In this document: piece after piece, positions 1 to 9,197 of the stretch
Numbering within the stretch: the stretch's first letter is position 1
Layout of the letters: each line of letters begins with the position of its first letter
Source: Pareuzebyella sediminis
GTDB lineage: Bacteria > Bacteroidota > Bacteroidia > Flavobacteriales > Flavobacteriaceae
Length of the DNA stretch: 64,000 bases
Direction: 5' to 3'
NCBI RefSeq assembly: GCF_008367235.1
Contig: NZ_VTZS01000001.1
Coordinates: 248,001 to 312,000 of the forward strand
The notes under the pieces: model-generated
Told to the model about the DNA's origin: nothing
Database searches by the model: none
The model's input: the letters and a program-made list of their open reading frames with translations, nothing else
Made by a program: the position numbers and the translations under genes

Positions 1-1
1 T

Positions 2-3000
2 ACTATTGATTTGGGAGATCCATTTGGGGGAGAGAACGGTCTAAATCAGGCCATTACCGAACCTGGTGGTCCAGTACAGATTTTTTCCCCTGGGTTTCGA
101 AACGCATATGACGTAATGATAACCGACGATGGAAGAATATATTCAAGCGATAACGGACCTAACAAGAACTGGGGAGGTCCCCCGGTAATATATGGCGCCA
201 ACGGGCAGCCGAAGGCAGATCAGAGCGCGGCCAATTATAATCCGGGTGCTGGCGACTATGTGACCAATGATTTCAATGAAGACAATAGCAATACGCACGG
301 TGATGCATTACATTTCTTAGGGACTATTGACGATGCTAATGGTACCTACTATGCAGGCCACCCTGTTCCGGTGAGGGCATTTCCTTCAAAGGCCGATATC
401 AAGGTATATGAATATACAGGAAGTGAATGGGAAGTAACCGCGAATGAAACGTTTAGTGATATGCTATCGGGGGTTTCTGGATATTACAATACTAGTTTTA
501 CGCTAGCCGATTATCCCGATGATTCGAGGCAAGGCGAATATTTGGCTGATGCCGACAATGACCCCAGGGTAAATATACTTGACATCATAGGGCTTTCAAC
601 CAACGGTATATGTGAGTATACCGCAAGTAACTTCAATGGAGCGATGCAGGGCGATATTTTGACCGCTTCCTATAGTTCTAGTGGATCTATTAACCGATAT
701 CAATTGAATGCTTCCGGTGACGGTCTTGCCTCAGGTGGCAGACAACGGGGATTTTTCTCAGGTTTTGGAGCGCTTCCCTTGGACGTTATCGCCCAAGGTG
801 ACGATGATCCCTTTCCAGGTACGATTTGGGCGGCTACCTATGGAGCAAACGGGATCACGGTTTTTGAACCTACAGATTTCGGAACTTGTCTTCAACCCGG
901 AGATCCCGGTTATGTAGGGTCTGAAGATTATGACTCGGACGGATATACGAATGACGATGAGGCGGCAAATGGAACCGATCTTTGTTCAGGAGGAAGTAAA
1001 CCCAATGACAATGATGGGGATTTTATCTCCGATTTGAACGATGACGATGATGATAATGACGGTATTTTGGACAATGATGATGCCTTTGCGGTCGACCCCA
1101 ATAATGGAACCACCACCAATCTGCCGATCAACTACCCGTTTTGGAACAACGATCCGGGAACCGGACTTTTTGGTTTAGGATTTACCGGGCTCATGTTAGA
1201 TCCTAGCGGTAATACCGATTATATAGATCAGTTCGATTCTGAAAACCTAACTTTTGGGGGCGCAGGTGGTAAGGCCACCGTCGATAATTTAAGCACGGGC
1301 GACGCTACCGGTAATTTGAATACCCAGGAGAACGCTTTTCAGTTCGGAATCAACGTCGATGTAAACTCTGCACCTTTTACGGTACATTCAAAAATTGAAA
1401 ACCCCTTTTACAATATTGATCCCGTCAGCGATCGTTCCTACGGTATTTATATCGGAAATGGAGATCAGGACAATTACCTTAAAATGGCCATTTCAGAGGG
1501 TGTCACCATGGGCGATAATATATACGGTGTTGATATTGTGACAGAGGGAGGGGCGTCGAATGTGGTCTCCCAGCAATATGATATTCCGGGTCTTTTAGGG
1601 GCCGCGGGAGTGGACCTTTTTATAAGCGTTAACCCATCGACAAATACGGCACAACCCTACTACTCGCTTGATAACGGTCAAACTTTGAACCAATTGGGAA
1701 GCAGTATAGTATTGCCCAACAGTATTCTGGCTGCCGACGATGCAAAGGGTATGGCAGTTGGGATCATAGGTACGGCGAAACAATCGGGCCAAGAATTTAC
1801 GGCCACTTGGGATTTTATCAATGTAATAGAGAACGGGGAAAAGAACCTCACTTCTTCTATAGACCCTATTGATTTCGGTTCCTTTCAGACGTCTGCCTCG
1901 GCGGCACAGTTAATACCTGGGCTCACCAATGAAGGCGGGCCTTCCTCGGGATCTATCGATATAACTGCTGTTAATATAACCGGGCAGGATGCTGCACTTT
2001 TTAGTACGTCGGCAAATTTTCCTTTAACGATAGGGCCGGGCGTTACCAAGTCGCTGCCCTTAAGTTTTTCCCCTAACGAGATTGCAGGAACAAAAACGGC
2101 TAACTTAGAAATAGTACATACGGGTACTAATTCCCCATTGATAATACCACTCGCCGCTATATTAACCAGTGGGAATACTACGGAAAGTGTTGTGGCCAGA
2201 ATAAATGCGGGAGGTGCCCAGGTAGCGGCTACGGATGGTGAAATGGATTGGGAGGCCAATGCTACTGCCGGTCCTGTTTCTGGTAGTTCCTACAGTGTGA
2301 ATACCGGCCAGATATTTGAAGATAATTTGGTGTATGCTGACCGTGATGTGGCTTCCATCCCCGATTATATCGACCAAACTACATTCGATGCCCTTTTTAG
2401 TGAACATCGTTATGAAGTCATATCGCAACCACAGATGGAATTTACCTTGGCTGTACCTAATGGTGAATACACCGTTAATCTCTTTATAGGTAATAGTTTT
2501 GAGGAAACTAATACCATTGGGTCAAGAGTGTTCGATATTTTAATCGAGGGTGCGATAGCCCAAGATGACTTTGACCCGATTGCCACTTTTGGCAACTTGG
2601 CAGGGGGTATGCTCTCTTTACCCGCAACTGTTTCCGATGGTGTTCTTAATATAGCCTTCGCGCACCAAATTGAAAACCCAATGGTTAGCGCCATAGAAAT
2701 ACGCACCGCGGGTCAGCAAGGTAGCGATATCGATATCGAACAGATAGCGAATCAGTCTAATAGGGTTGGTGATCAAAGTGAATTGGCCGTCGTTGCCACT
2801 GGTGGTGATGCTCAAGAGAATTTTACCTATTCGATTTCAGGGCAACCTTCAGGAATCGATATTGAACCTACCAATGGTCAAATCTTTGGTACTATCACCA
2901 CGGATGCTTTATCTGGAGGACCAAATAATGATGGTGTTCATAGTGTAACCATTGAGGTGAGCAAACCGAGTTCGGAAACGGCGAGTATGAGCTTTTTCTG

Positions 3001-3772
3001 GACGATAGAAGAACAGAGTGAATATACTATTATGGCATCCTCAGGTATTGGAGGCACCATTTCGCCATCGGGTCAAATTTCAATGGCCCAAGGGGATGAC
3101 CAAGTATTTACAATGACTCCTGAAACTGGTTTCGAAATAGGTGATGTCGTGGTCGATGGAACGTCTGTTGGTATTCAAGGTACCTATTCCTTTACCAATG
3201 TCGCAGAAGATCATACGATTCATGTCATTTTTACTCAGGTCGGAAATCAAATTCCAATAGCGGTGGCCAACTCTAGTGTTGCTAGTGGCCCCGCACCATT
3301 AAGTGTTGATTTCGATGGTAGTGCTTCAACAGATGACAATGGTATTGCAACGTATTCATGGGATTTTGGTGATGGTTCTGCCGTTGAGACCGGGGCCTCC
3401 GTAACCCATATTTTTGCGGAACCTGGGGAGTATACGGTAATCCTTTCTGTGGAGGATACCGATGGTATTATTTCCGAAGACCAGATTGTCATTTTGGTCA
3501 ATGACCCTGCAACCCAAGGGGAGGAATTTGTGTTGTACCCGAACCCCGCCTCAAGTGAGATAACCTTGCGCTTTGCACCAAATGCCGAGATTTTATGGTT
3601 ATCTATATTTACTACCAACGGAAAATTTTTGAAGCGCGTAGGGGCTACTGAAGTACAGCAAGGAATGGGCTACGTACTGGAGGTTTCAAGTTTATCGGAA
3701 GGCCTATATGTTGTTAAGGCGATTTTGGCAAACGGAAAAACACTCACTCGAAAAATGCTTATCCATAGATAA
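2..3772 (+). CDS. Secreted multidomain T9SS substrate with sugar-dehydrogenase-like propeller (5' end outside window)
   Basis: The frame is open to the left edge, so the N-terminus and signal peptide are missing; 1256 residues are visible. Residues 1-300 resemble the glucose/sorbosone dehydrogenase beta-propeller (PGFRNAYDV, then blades rich in Gly and Asp). Residues 308-365 are acidic, thrombospondin-3-like calcium-binding repeats (DNDGD, DDDDDNDG). A LamG-like stretch (375-600), a choice-of-anchor-like stretch (615-720), a malectin-like domain (730-905, starting VVARINAGG), an Ig-like domain (910-1000), one InlB-type repeat (1008-1079) and a PKD domain (1083-1170, WDFGDGS) follow. The last 80 residues are a T9SS type A sorting domain (LYPNPASSEITL to KMLIHR). 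It is therefore secreted and probably cell-surface attached. Binding or oxidising a polysaccharide is inferred; enzymatic activity is unproven. Its C-terminal third is paralogous to the next gene. Confidence 0.85.
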   Translation, partial: TIDLGDPFGGENGLNQAITEPGGPVQIFSPGFRNAYDVMITDDGRIYSSDNGPNKNWGGPPVIYGANGQPKADQSAANYNPGAGDYVTNDFNEDNSNTHGDALHFLGTIDDANGTYYAGHPVPVRAFPSKADIKVYEYTGSEWEVTANETFSDMLSGVSGYYNTSFTLADYPDDSRQGEYLADADNDPRVNILDIIGLSTNGICEYTASNFNGAMQGDILTASYSSSGSINRYQLNASGDGLASGGRQRGFFSGFGALPLDVIAQGDDDPFPGTIWAATYGANGITVFEPTDFGTCLQPGDPGYVGSEDYDSDGYTNDDEAANGTDLCSGGSKPNDNDGDFISDLNDDDDDNDGILDNDDAFAVDPNNGTTTNLPINYPFWNNDPGTGLFGLGFTGLMLDPSGNTDYIDQFDSENLTFGGAGGKATVDNLSTGDATGNLNTQENAFQFGINVDVNSAPFTVHSKIENPFYNIDPVSDRSYGIYIGNGDQDNYLKMAISEGVTMGDNIYGVDIVTEGGASNVVSQQYDIPGLLGAAGVDLFISVNPSTNTAQPYYSLDNGQTLNQLGSSIVLPNSILAADDAKGMAVGIIGTAKQSGQEFTATWDFINVIENGEKNLTSSIDPIDFGSFQTSASAAQLIPGLTNEGGPSSGSIDITAVNITGQDAALFSTSANFPLTIGPGVTKSLPLSFSPNEIAGTKTANLEIVHTGTNSPLIIPLAAILTSGNTTESVVARINAGGAQVAATDGEMDWEANATAGPVSGSSYSVNTGQIFEDNLVYADRDVASIPDYIDQTTFDALFSEHRYEVISQPQMEFTLAVPNGEYTVNLFIGNSFEETNTIGSRVFDILIEGAIAQDDFDPIATFGNLAGGMLSLPATVSDGVLNIAFAHQIENPMVSAIEIRTAGQQGSDIDIEQIANQSNRVGDQSELAVVATGGDAQENFTYSISGQPSGIDIEPTNGQIFGTITTDALSGGPNNDGVHSVTIEVSKPSSETASMSFFWTIEEQSEYTIMASSGIGGTISPSGQISMAQGDDQVFTMTPETGFEIGDVVVDGTSVGIQGTYSFTNVAEDHTIHVIFTQVGNQIPIAVANSSVASGPAPLSVDFDGSASTDDNGIATYSWDFGDGSAVETGASVTHIFAEPGEYTVILSVEDTDGIISEDQIVILVNDPATQGEEFVLYPNPASSEITLRFAPNAEILWLSIFTTNGKFLKRVGATEVQQGMGYVLEVSSLSEGLYVVKAILANGKTLTRKMLIHR
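3023..3238 (+). repeat. InlB-type repeat, single copy
   Basis: This unit encodes about 72 residues starting YTIMASSGIGG and ending IHVIFTQVGN. It is closely related in protein sequence to the three units in the next gene, especially the third, and is followed in both genes by a PKD domain with nearly the same wording. This indicates duplication of the C-terminal third between the two neighbours. Confidence 0.75.
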
Positions 3773-3803
3773 TGATATGAAAGAGATTGCCGGCGACAAC
3801 ACT

Positions 3804-6800
3804 ATGAAAAAATTATTCGGAATAAGTTTCAGGTCTTTTTTGACCGGTTTGGTGTCATGCATTTTTTTGAACGCTGTAAATGCCCAGTGGGTCGATAAGA
3901 ACGAGTCTGAAAATTATACGGCACGTCACGAATGTTCCGTGGTTCAGGCGGGTGACAAGTTCTATGTCATGGGAGGTCGTGAAAACTCGAGGACTCTCGA
4001 TGTGTACGATTATGCAACTAATACATGGTCACAGCTCGAAAATTCGGCTCCTGAGGAGTTCAACCACTTTCAGGCCACGGAGTACAAAGGATTAATTTGG
4101 GTTATTGGAGCTTTTAAAAACAACGCGTTTCCCAATGAAGAGCCTGCCGACTACGTATGGGCTTTTAATCCCGTGTCCGAAGAATGGATCAGGGGCCCCT
4201 TGATTCCTCAAAACAGAAGAAGGGGTTCTACCGGTTTGGTGGTCTACAATGACAAGTTCTATATCACAGGTGGAAATACCGTTGGCCATAATGGGGGCTA
4301 TGTAAGTTGGTTCGATGAATATGACCCGCAAACCGGGGAATGGACCGTTCTGGCCGACGCACCGAGAGCCCGTGATCATTTTCATTCCGCTATAGTCGGG
4401 GATAAACTTTATTTGGCAGGGGGAAGGCTATCTGGTGGGGCCGAAGGTACTTTTAAACCGGTTATTCCCGAAGTTGATGTGTATGATTTTAATAACGGTC
4501 AATGGAGTACGTTGGCCGCTGCCCAAAACCTTCCTACACCAAGGGGCGCACCCTCTGTGGCCGTATTAAATGGAAAATTATTGGTTATTGGCGGGGAGGT
4601 CGAAAATGAAATGGTTTATGGTGTGGAGGTTAATGATGCGCTAAAAATCACGGAGCAATATGACCCGGCAACCCAGACTTGGCAGCGGTTGTCGGATATG
4701 AATTACGAGCGTCACGGAACCCAAGCAATTGTATCGGGCAATGGAGTTTACGTACTAGCGGGATCGCCCCAAAAGGGAGGGGGTAACCAAAAGAATATGG
4801 AATATTACGGAGTAGATGCTCCAGCGGGTACGCCAAGTACGGCAAGTTCGTTGACCCTACCCGATGCTGTTGAGCTGGAGGTCAATTCGTCAAAGAACTT
4901 TGATATGGCCGCCGTAGGTGGAAACGTAGGTGTATTTATACGGTCTATGGAAATAACGGGTTCCGGTGCCTCAAATTTTCAGATAACCTCTGGCGCGCTC
5001 GAAAATGTACTGCTTCCACCGGGAAGTACTAATCCGGTTACTATAACGCTTAATGGTTCTGGAATTGGAGCTACGGCAGTATTGACCATTAATTACGGGG
5101 CTTCATCTTCCTCAGAGATTATTTTGAACAACGGAGAACTGGCAGCTGGTGTGGTCAACCCGGGTACACAGTACGATCAGGAAGGAGATAATGTGTCCTT
5201 ACAGATACTTACGAACGGAACGGGAAATAATCTTGAATATTCCGCTACCGGATTACCCCCTTCATTGACAATCAACCCCTCAACAGGGTTGATCACCGGT
5301 ACCGTTCGGCAACCCGGAAATTCTTCTGGTAATGCATTCTTGGAAGAGTCCGGTCGTGTAATTATTGAAGCCGAATCGGGTACTATCGTTCCTAACTGGT
5401 CTTTGACGAATACGGGTGGAGCAACGGGGATTATTGCGGGCACGAATAGCTTCAACAGTCAAAACGGGGGAACTATTCCTTACGATATAACGATTAGCAC
5501 TCCAGGGGTATACCGATTTAGTTGGCGAAATTTTTATAGTGGTAGTTCGGAGTCAGATCAGAATGATAATTGGCTGCGTTTTCCAAACAATAGCGATGTT
5601 TGGTTTTTTGGATATAAAGGAAACCCAGGAAGCGAGTCAAGTTTGATTTCGAATGTTCAGGGTGCACAGACCGATATTGTTTTTCCAAAAGGAAGCTCTC
5701 GAATAACTGCTAGCACGACACCGGAAGGTGGTGGAAGTAACGGCTACTTCAAAATTTGGAGAAGTGGAGGAAGTCCCGAAAATTATGATTGGCAAGCCCG
5801 AACAAGTGATAACGATGCCCATAATATCTACGTATGGTTTGTCAATGCAGGGACCTATACCATGGAAATTTCGGAAAGGTCATCGGGGCACGCGATAGAT
5901 AAAGTGGCCCTATATAAGGTTGATGGGCCGTCCTATTCCGATAGCGAGCTGACAAGTGCACCTCAATCTCCAAGAGAAACCGACAATACACCGGGAGCAG
6001 CCGAAAATAGTCCGTATGAGGTAGAAGTTACGGTCATTGATAATGATAACAACGAAACAAGTTCTGAAACCTTTACCTGGATTATTGATAACTCGGGAAA
6101 CCCGGTAGCGGAAGCCAGTGCTGCACCATTGAGCGGGAATCTGCCCTTACAGGTCGAGTTTCGTGGAATCGATTCGGCCGATGATGAGGGAATCGCCTCT
6201 TATCTTTGGCAGTTTGGTGATGGAGCTAGCTCAGAATCGACCTTGGCAAACCCTACGTTTGTGTATTCAGAGGAGGGGGTATATACTGCAACGTTGACCG
6301 TGACCGATAGTAATGGTAACTCCGATTCTGAAACAGTGCAAATAACTGTAGCACCTGCACCTACGTACACGATTTCCGCATCTGCAGGTGAAAACGGCTC
6401 GATTTCCCCCGCAGGGGAAATTGTGGTAACCGAAGGAGATGACCCTGAATTTAATTTCAATGCCGATACGGGGTATGAAATTGCCGATGTGTTGGTCGAT
6501 GGAAGTTCTGTGGGTGCAATAAGCAGTTACTTGTTCGAAAATGTGAGCGCTTCGCATACTATAGAGGTTTCCTTTTCAGCAGTTGAAGCCGTTTCGTACA
6601 CGATTACAGCTTCTTCTGGATTGGGAGGAGCGATTTCTCCAGTTGGAGCTACGGAGGTAGATAGTGGTGCGGATCAACTATTTGAAATGACCCCTGAGGA
6701 GGGCTACCAAATAGCCGATGTCTTGATTGACGGGAACTCCGTTGGTGCCGTAGAAAGTTATCTTTTTGAAAATGTGACCACGGCACATACCATCGAGGTC

Positions 6801-7574
6801 TCTTTTGAGCGCATCACTTATATTATTACGGCCTCTTCCGGATTAGGTGGAGAGATTTCACCGGCCGGCTCCATTGAGTTGCAAGAAGGGGCTGCTCAGG
6901 TATTTGAAATGACGCCTGAAGAAGGTTTTGAAATTGCTGACGTTTTGGTCGATAATGTCTCATTGGGAGTGATCGAAAACTACACTTTTACTAATGTTAC
7001 GGAAAGCCACTCTATTCATATCATATTTACTCAAATTGGTAACGAACCACCTGTTGCCGTAGCTTCGTCAAGTTTGAACGAGGGGCCAGCCCCGTTAAGC
7101 GTCAATTTTGATGGAAGTGCATCAAGCGATGATGTTGGAATTGTGGAATATACTTGGGATTTTGGAGATGGTAGTGCAATCGAGACTGGTGTAACGACAA
7201 CACATGTTTATACGGCTGTAGGCGTGTATAGCGCAATTCTATCCGTTGAGGATTCCGAGGGGATTACGACCACGGATATCTTGCAAATAACTGTAGTTGA
7301 GCCAGATGGTCCAGTAGACCCAGAAGACGATTTTGTTCTATTTCCAAACCCTGCATCTGAACTTGTGGAGTTGGTTTTTGCCGAACCGATCGACGTACGG
7401 GTTATTTCTATATTTGATTTACAAGGTAAATTGCTAGAATCGATTAACCAAGAGCAATTGCAACCGGGCAATGTTTATACCATCGATGTGGCAAGTTTGT
7501 CCGCTGGCGTTTATGTGGTCGCGGCCTACGACGTGAATGGTAAATCATATGAACGTAAGATGCTCGTGCGATAA
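3804..7574 (+). CDS. Secreted Kelch/CBM6-like/PKD T9SS type A substrate
   Basis: The frame is open from 3708, but the ATG at 3804 gives a clean Sec signal peptide (MKKLFGISF to NAVNA, cleavage before QWVDK), so I chose it; the product has 1256 residues. Residues 30-345 carry five or six Kelch motifs (FYVMGGR, LYLAGGR, LLVIGGE), which fold as a propeller. A choice-of-anchor-like segment and an Ig-like domain follow; the latter is interrupted by a CBM6/malectin-like module at about 515-715. PKD 1 is at 765-850 (LWQFGDGAS), three tandem InlB-type repeats are at 855-1078, PKD 2 is at 1079-1165, and a type A sorting domain (LFPNPASELVEL to KMLVR) ends the protein. It starts 31 bp after the preceding gene and is probably co-transcribed. 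It is likely a surface carbohydrate-binding protein; no catalytic residues are recognised. Confidence 0.88.
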   Translation: MKKLFGISFRSFLTGLVSCIFLNAVNAQWVDKNESENYTARHECSVVQAGDKFYVMGGRENSRTLDVYDYATNTWSQLENSAPEEFNHFQATEYKGLIWVIGAFKNNAFPNEEPADYVWAFNPVSEEWIRGPLIPQNRRRGSTGLVVYNDKFYITGGNTVGHNGGYVSWFDEYDPQTGEWTVLADAPRARDHFHSAIVGDKLYLAGGRLSGGAEGTFKPVIPEVDVYDFNNGQWSTLAAAQNLPTPRGAPSVAVLNGKLLVIGGEVENEMVYGVEVNDALKITEQYDPATQTWQRLSDMNYERHGTQAIVSGNGVYVLAGSPQKGGGNQKNMEYYGVDAPAGTPSTASSLTLPDAVELEVNSSKNFDMAAVGGNVGVFIRSMEITGSGASNFQITSGALENVLLPPGSTNPVTITLNGSGIGATAVLTINYGASSSSEIILNNGELAAGVVNPGTQYDQEGDNVSLQILTNGTGNNLEYSATGLPPSLTINPSTGLITGTVRQPGNSSGNAFLEESGRVIIEAESGTIVPNWSLTNTGGATGIIAGTNSFNSQNGGTIPYDITISTPGVYRFSWRNFYSGSSESDQNDNWLRFPNNSDVWFFGYKGNPGSESSLISNVQGAQTDIVFPKGSSRITASTTPEGGGSNGYFKIWRSGGSPENYDWQARTSDNDAHNIYVWFVNAGTYTMEISERSSGHAIDKVALYKVDGPSYSDSELTSAPQSPRETDNTPGAAENSPYEVEVTVIDNDNNETSSETFTWIIDNSGNPVAEASAAPLSGNLPLQVEFRGIDSADDEGIASYLWQFGDGASSESTLANPTFVYSEEGVYTATLTVTDSNGNSDSETVQITVAPAPTYTISASAGENGSISPAGEIVVTEGDDPEFNFNADTGYEIADVLVDGSSVGAISSYLFENVSASHTIEVSFSAVEAVSYTITASSGLGGAISPVGATEVDSGADQLFEMTPEEGYQIADVLIDGNSVGAVESYLFENVTTAHTIEVSFERITYIITASSGLGGEISPAGSIELQEGAAQVFEMTPEEGFEIADVLVDNVSLGVIENYTFTNVTESHSIHIIFTQIGNEPPVAVASSSLNEGPAPLSVNFDGSASSDDVGIVEYTWDFGDGSAIETGVTTTHVYTAVGVYSAILSVEDSEGITTTDILQITVVEPDGPVDPEDDFVLFPNPASELVELVFAEPIDVRVISIFDLQGKLLESINQEQLQPGNVYTIDVASLSAGVYVVAAYDVNGKSYERKMLVR
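6366..7032 (+). repeat. Three tandem InlB-type repeats
   Basis: Units begin at 6366, 6597 and 6819, so they are 231 and 222 bp apart. Each encodes Y-T/I-I-x-A-S, then ISPxG, then a conserved IADVLxD, then an aromatic-rich end (HTIEVSF or HSIHIIF). They are diverged enough in DNA to be an old amplification, yet the core EIADVLVDG is almost fixed. Confidence 0.8.
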
Positions 7575-7738
7575 TAAGGAGAATTATCAATATAATGAGA
7601 TTTTCCTTTTAAGTAGGGGATATATTTCTATCATAAGTCTAGTATTTTAAATACGGTATTTTCGACAAGGGCATAAATCCCTAGTTTAGTGAGATACTTA
7701 TTCCTTATATTTACTTTTCATTCAAAATACCTATCCGT

Positions 7739-9124
7739 ATGAAAAGGTTCTCATTTTTTGCTTTTTTTGTTTTAATGGCCGGGCAAACGCTTTTTGCCAA
7801 CATTACTTTACCGAATATCTTGTCGGATAATATGGTCTTACAGCGCAATGATATGGTCATGTTATGGGGCTGGGCCAATACAGGAGAGGAAATCAGTGTG
7901 GTTACTGGTTGGGACAATAAAACCTATACTGTTAAAACGGCCATTACCGCCAAATGGGAGGTAACTGTGAAAACCCCAAATGCAGGAGGCCCGTTCTTCA
8001 TTAAATTTAAGGGTAATGACAATGAAGTAACGCTCAACAATATTTTGATCGGTGAAGTTTGGCTCTGTTCCGGGCAATCAAATATGCAGTGGTCGGCTAC
8101 TACCAATGCAGGTATAGACAATGCAGAAGAAGAAATAGCGAAGGCAAATTATCCGAATATTAGGTTGTTTACAGTAGAAAGGCGTACCTCTGAATTTCCT
8201 CAGGAAGATTTGCCGGGAAATTGGGAAGAGTGTACACCGGAGACCATGAAAGATTTTAGTGCCATTGCCTATTTTTTCGCCAGAAGGTTACAAGGCGAAC
8301 TTGATATTCCCATAGGTCTTATCGATAATGCATGGGGAGGTTCTCCGGCCGAAGTTTGGACGCCAACCTCTGTTTTTGATGAACAAGAGGATTTGGAAGC
8401 ATCTGCCAAAGCCCTCGAGAGTACTCCATGGAGCCCTGTTACGCCTTCTTATCTTTACAACGCGATGGTTCACCCGTTAACCCCCTTGAAAATAGCAGGA
8501 ACAATTTGGTACCAAGGAGAATCAAATGTGGGGCGCTATGAAAAATACGAAAAGTTGTTCTCTCAAATGGTAGCTTCTTGGCGGAATGCTTGGGGGTATA
8601 GTTTTCCATTTTATTATGTGCAAATCGCTCCCTACAAGTATGAGATACCAGAGACTGGTGCCTATCTACGAGATACGCAAAGAAAGGCTTTAGAGGTTAT
8701 TCCTAATTCAGGAATGGTTGTGGTAAGCGATATTGCCACGATCAATGACATACACCCCCCGAATAAACAGGATGTTGGTCTTAGGTTGGCAAATTTGGCA
8801 TTGAAGGAACACTATAAGGTGTATGAGGGAGAGGTTTATGGGCCATTGTTCAAAGAATTTCGAGTAGAAGGTAAAAAGATTAGAGTAATTTTTGACCATG
8901 CCAAAGGTTTAAAGGCTTTAGGAAAGACGCCCACACATTTTGAAATTGCGGGAGATGACGGGCAATTCTATCCCGCAAAGGCACGGATCAAAAACGATGA
9001 AGTTATTCTATCTTCCCGAGAAGTTAAAGAACCTAAAAGAGTACGTTTTGGTTGGAGCAATATTGCCGAACCAAACCTGTTCAATGCTGCTGATCTTCCC
9101 GCCTCAAGCTTTATTAGCGAGTAA
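7739..9124 (+). CDS. Sialate O-acetylesterase-family SGNH hydrolase (exported)
   Basis: The 461-residue product has a Sec signal peptide (MKRFSFFAFF to QTLFA, cleavage before NITLP). The SGNH block I motif is LCSGQSNMQW, with nucleophile Ser114; GTIWYQGESN is a second family motif, and DIATINDIHPPNK near the C-terminus supplies the Asp and His of the triad. The length fits the short periplasmic SASA/DUF303 enzymes. Family members remove O-acetyl groups from sialic acids or from xylan and other plant or algal glycans. With a sulfatase nearby and no sialidase in view, a polysaccharide acetyl esterase is the better guess. It lies 164 bp after the T9SS substrate gene, so it may have its own promoter, which I could not place. 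Confidence 0.88.
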   Translation: MKRFSFFAFFVLMAGQTLFANITLPNILSDNMVLQRNDMVMLWGWANTGEEISVVTGWDNKTYTVKTAITAKWEVTVKTPNAGGPFFIKFKGNDNEVTLNNILIGEVWLCSGQSNMQWSATTNAGIDNAEEEIAKANYPNIRLFTVERRTSEFPQEDLPGNWEECTPETMKDFSAIAYFFARRLQGELDIPIGLIDNAWGGSPAEVWTPTSVFDEQEDLEASAKALESTPWSPVTPSYLYNAMVHPLTPLKIAGTIWYQGESNVGRYEKYEKLFSQMVASWRNAWGYSFPFYYVQIAPYKYEIPETGAYLRDTQRKALEVIPNSGMVVVSDIATINDIHPPNKQDVGLRLANLALKEHYKVYEGEVYGPLFKEFRVEGKKIRVIFDHAKGLKALGKTPTHFEIAGDDGQFYPAKARIKNDEVILSSREVKEPKRVRFGWSNIAEPNLFNAADLPASSFISE

Positions 9125-9171
9125 GTGATCAAGACATCCAATTCTAAAAATGGTAAAGCTCAATAAAATTG

Positions 9172-9179
9172 TATTTTTG
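9172..9179 (+). promoter_or_regulatory. Bacteroidota -7 box for the DUF255 gene
   Basis: TATTTTTG matches TAnnTTTG exactly. A start about 7 bases downstream would give a leader of roughly 12 nt before the ATG at 9198. No clear -33 TTG is visible at the usual distance. Confidence 0.4.
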
Positions 9180-9197
9180 TTGTACAACAAAATTGCT

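Noticed and set aside
1885-2259. Antisense open frames inside the large repeat genes
   Set aside because: They are shadows of the real frame, lack signals and family motifs, and follow the codon pattern of the sense gene.
6366-7032. Tandem repeats as a CRISPR or recombination array
   Set aside because: They are in-frame protein repeats of about 225 bp with diverged DNA, no spacers and no cas genes.
7640-7665. Near-palindrome GTATTTTAAATAC upstream of the SASA gene as an operator
   Set aside because: One short A/T-rich palindrome without a second copy or a neighbouring regulator is weak evidence.
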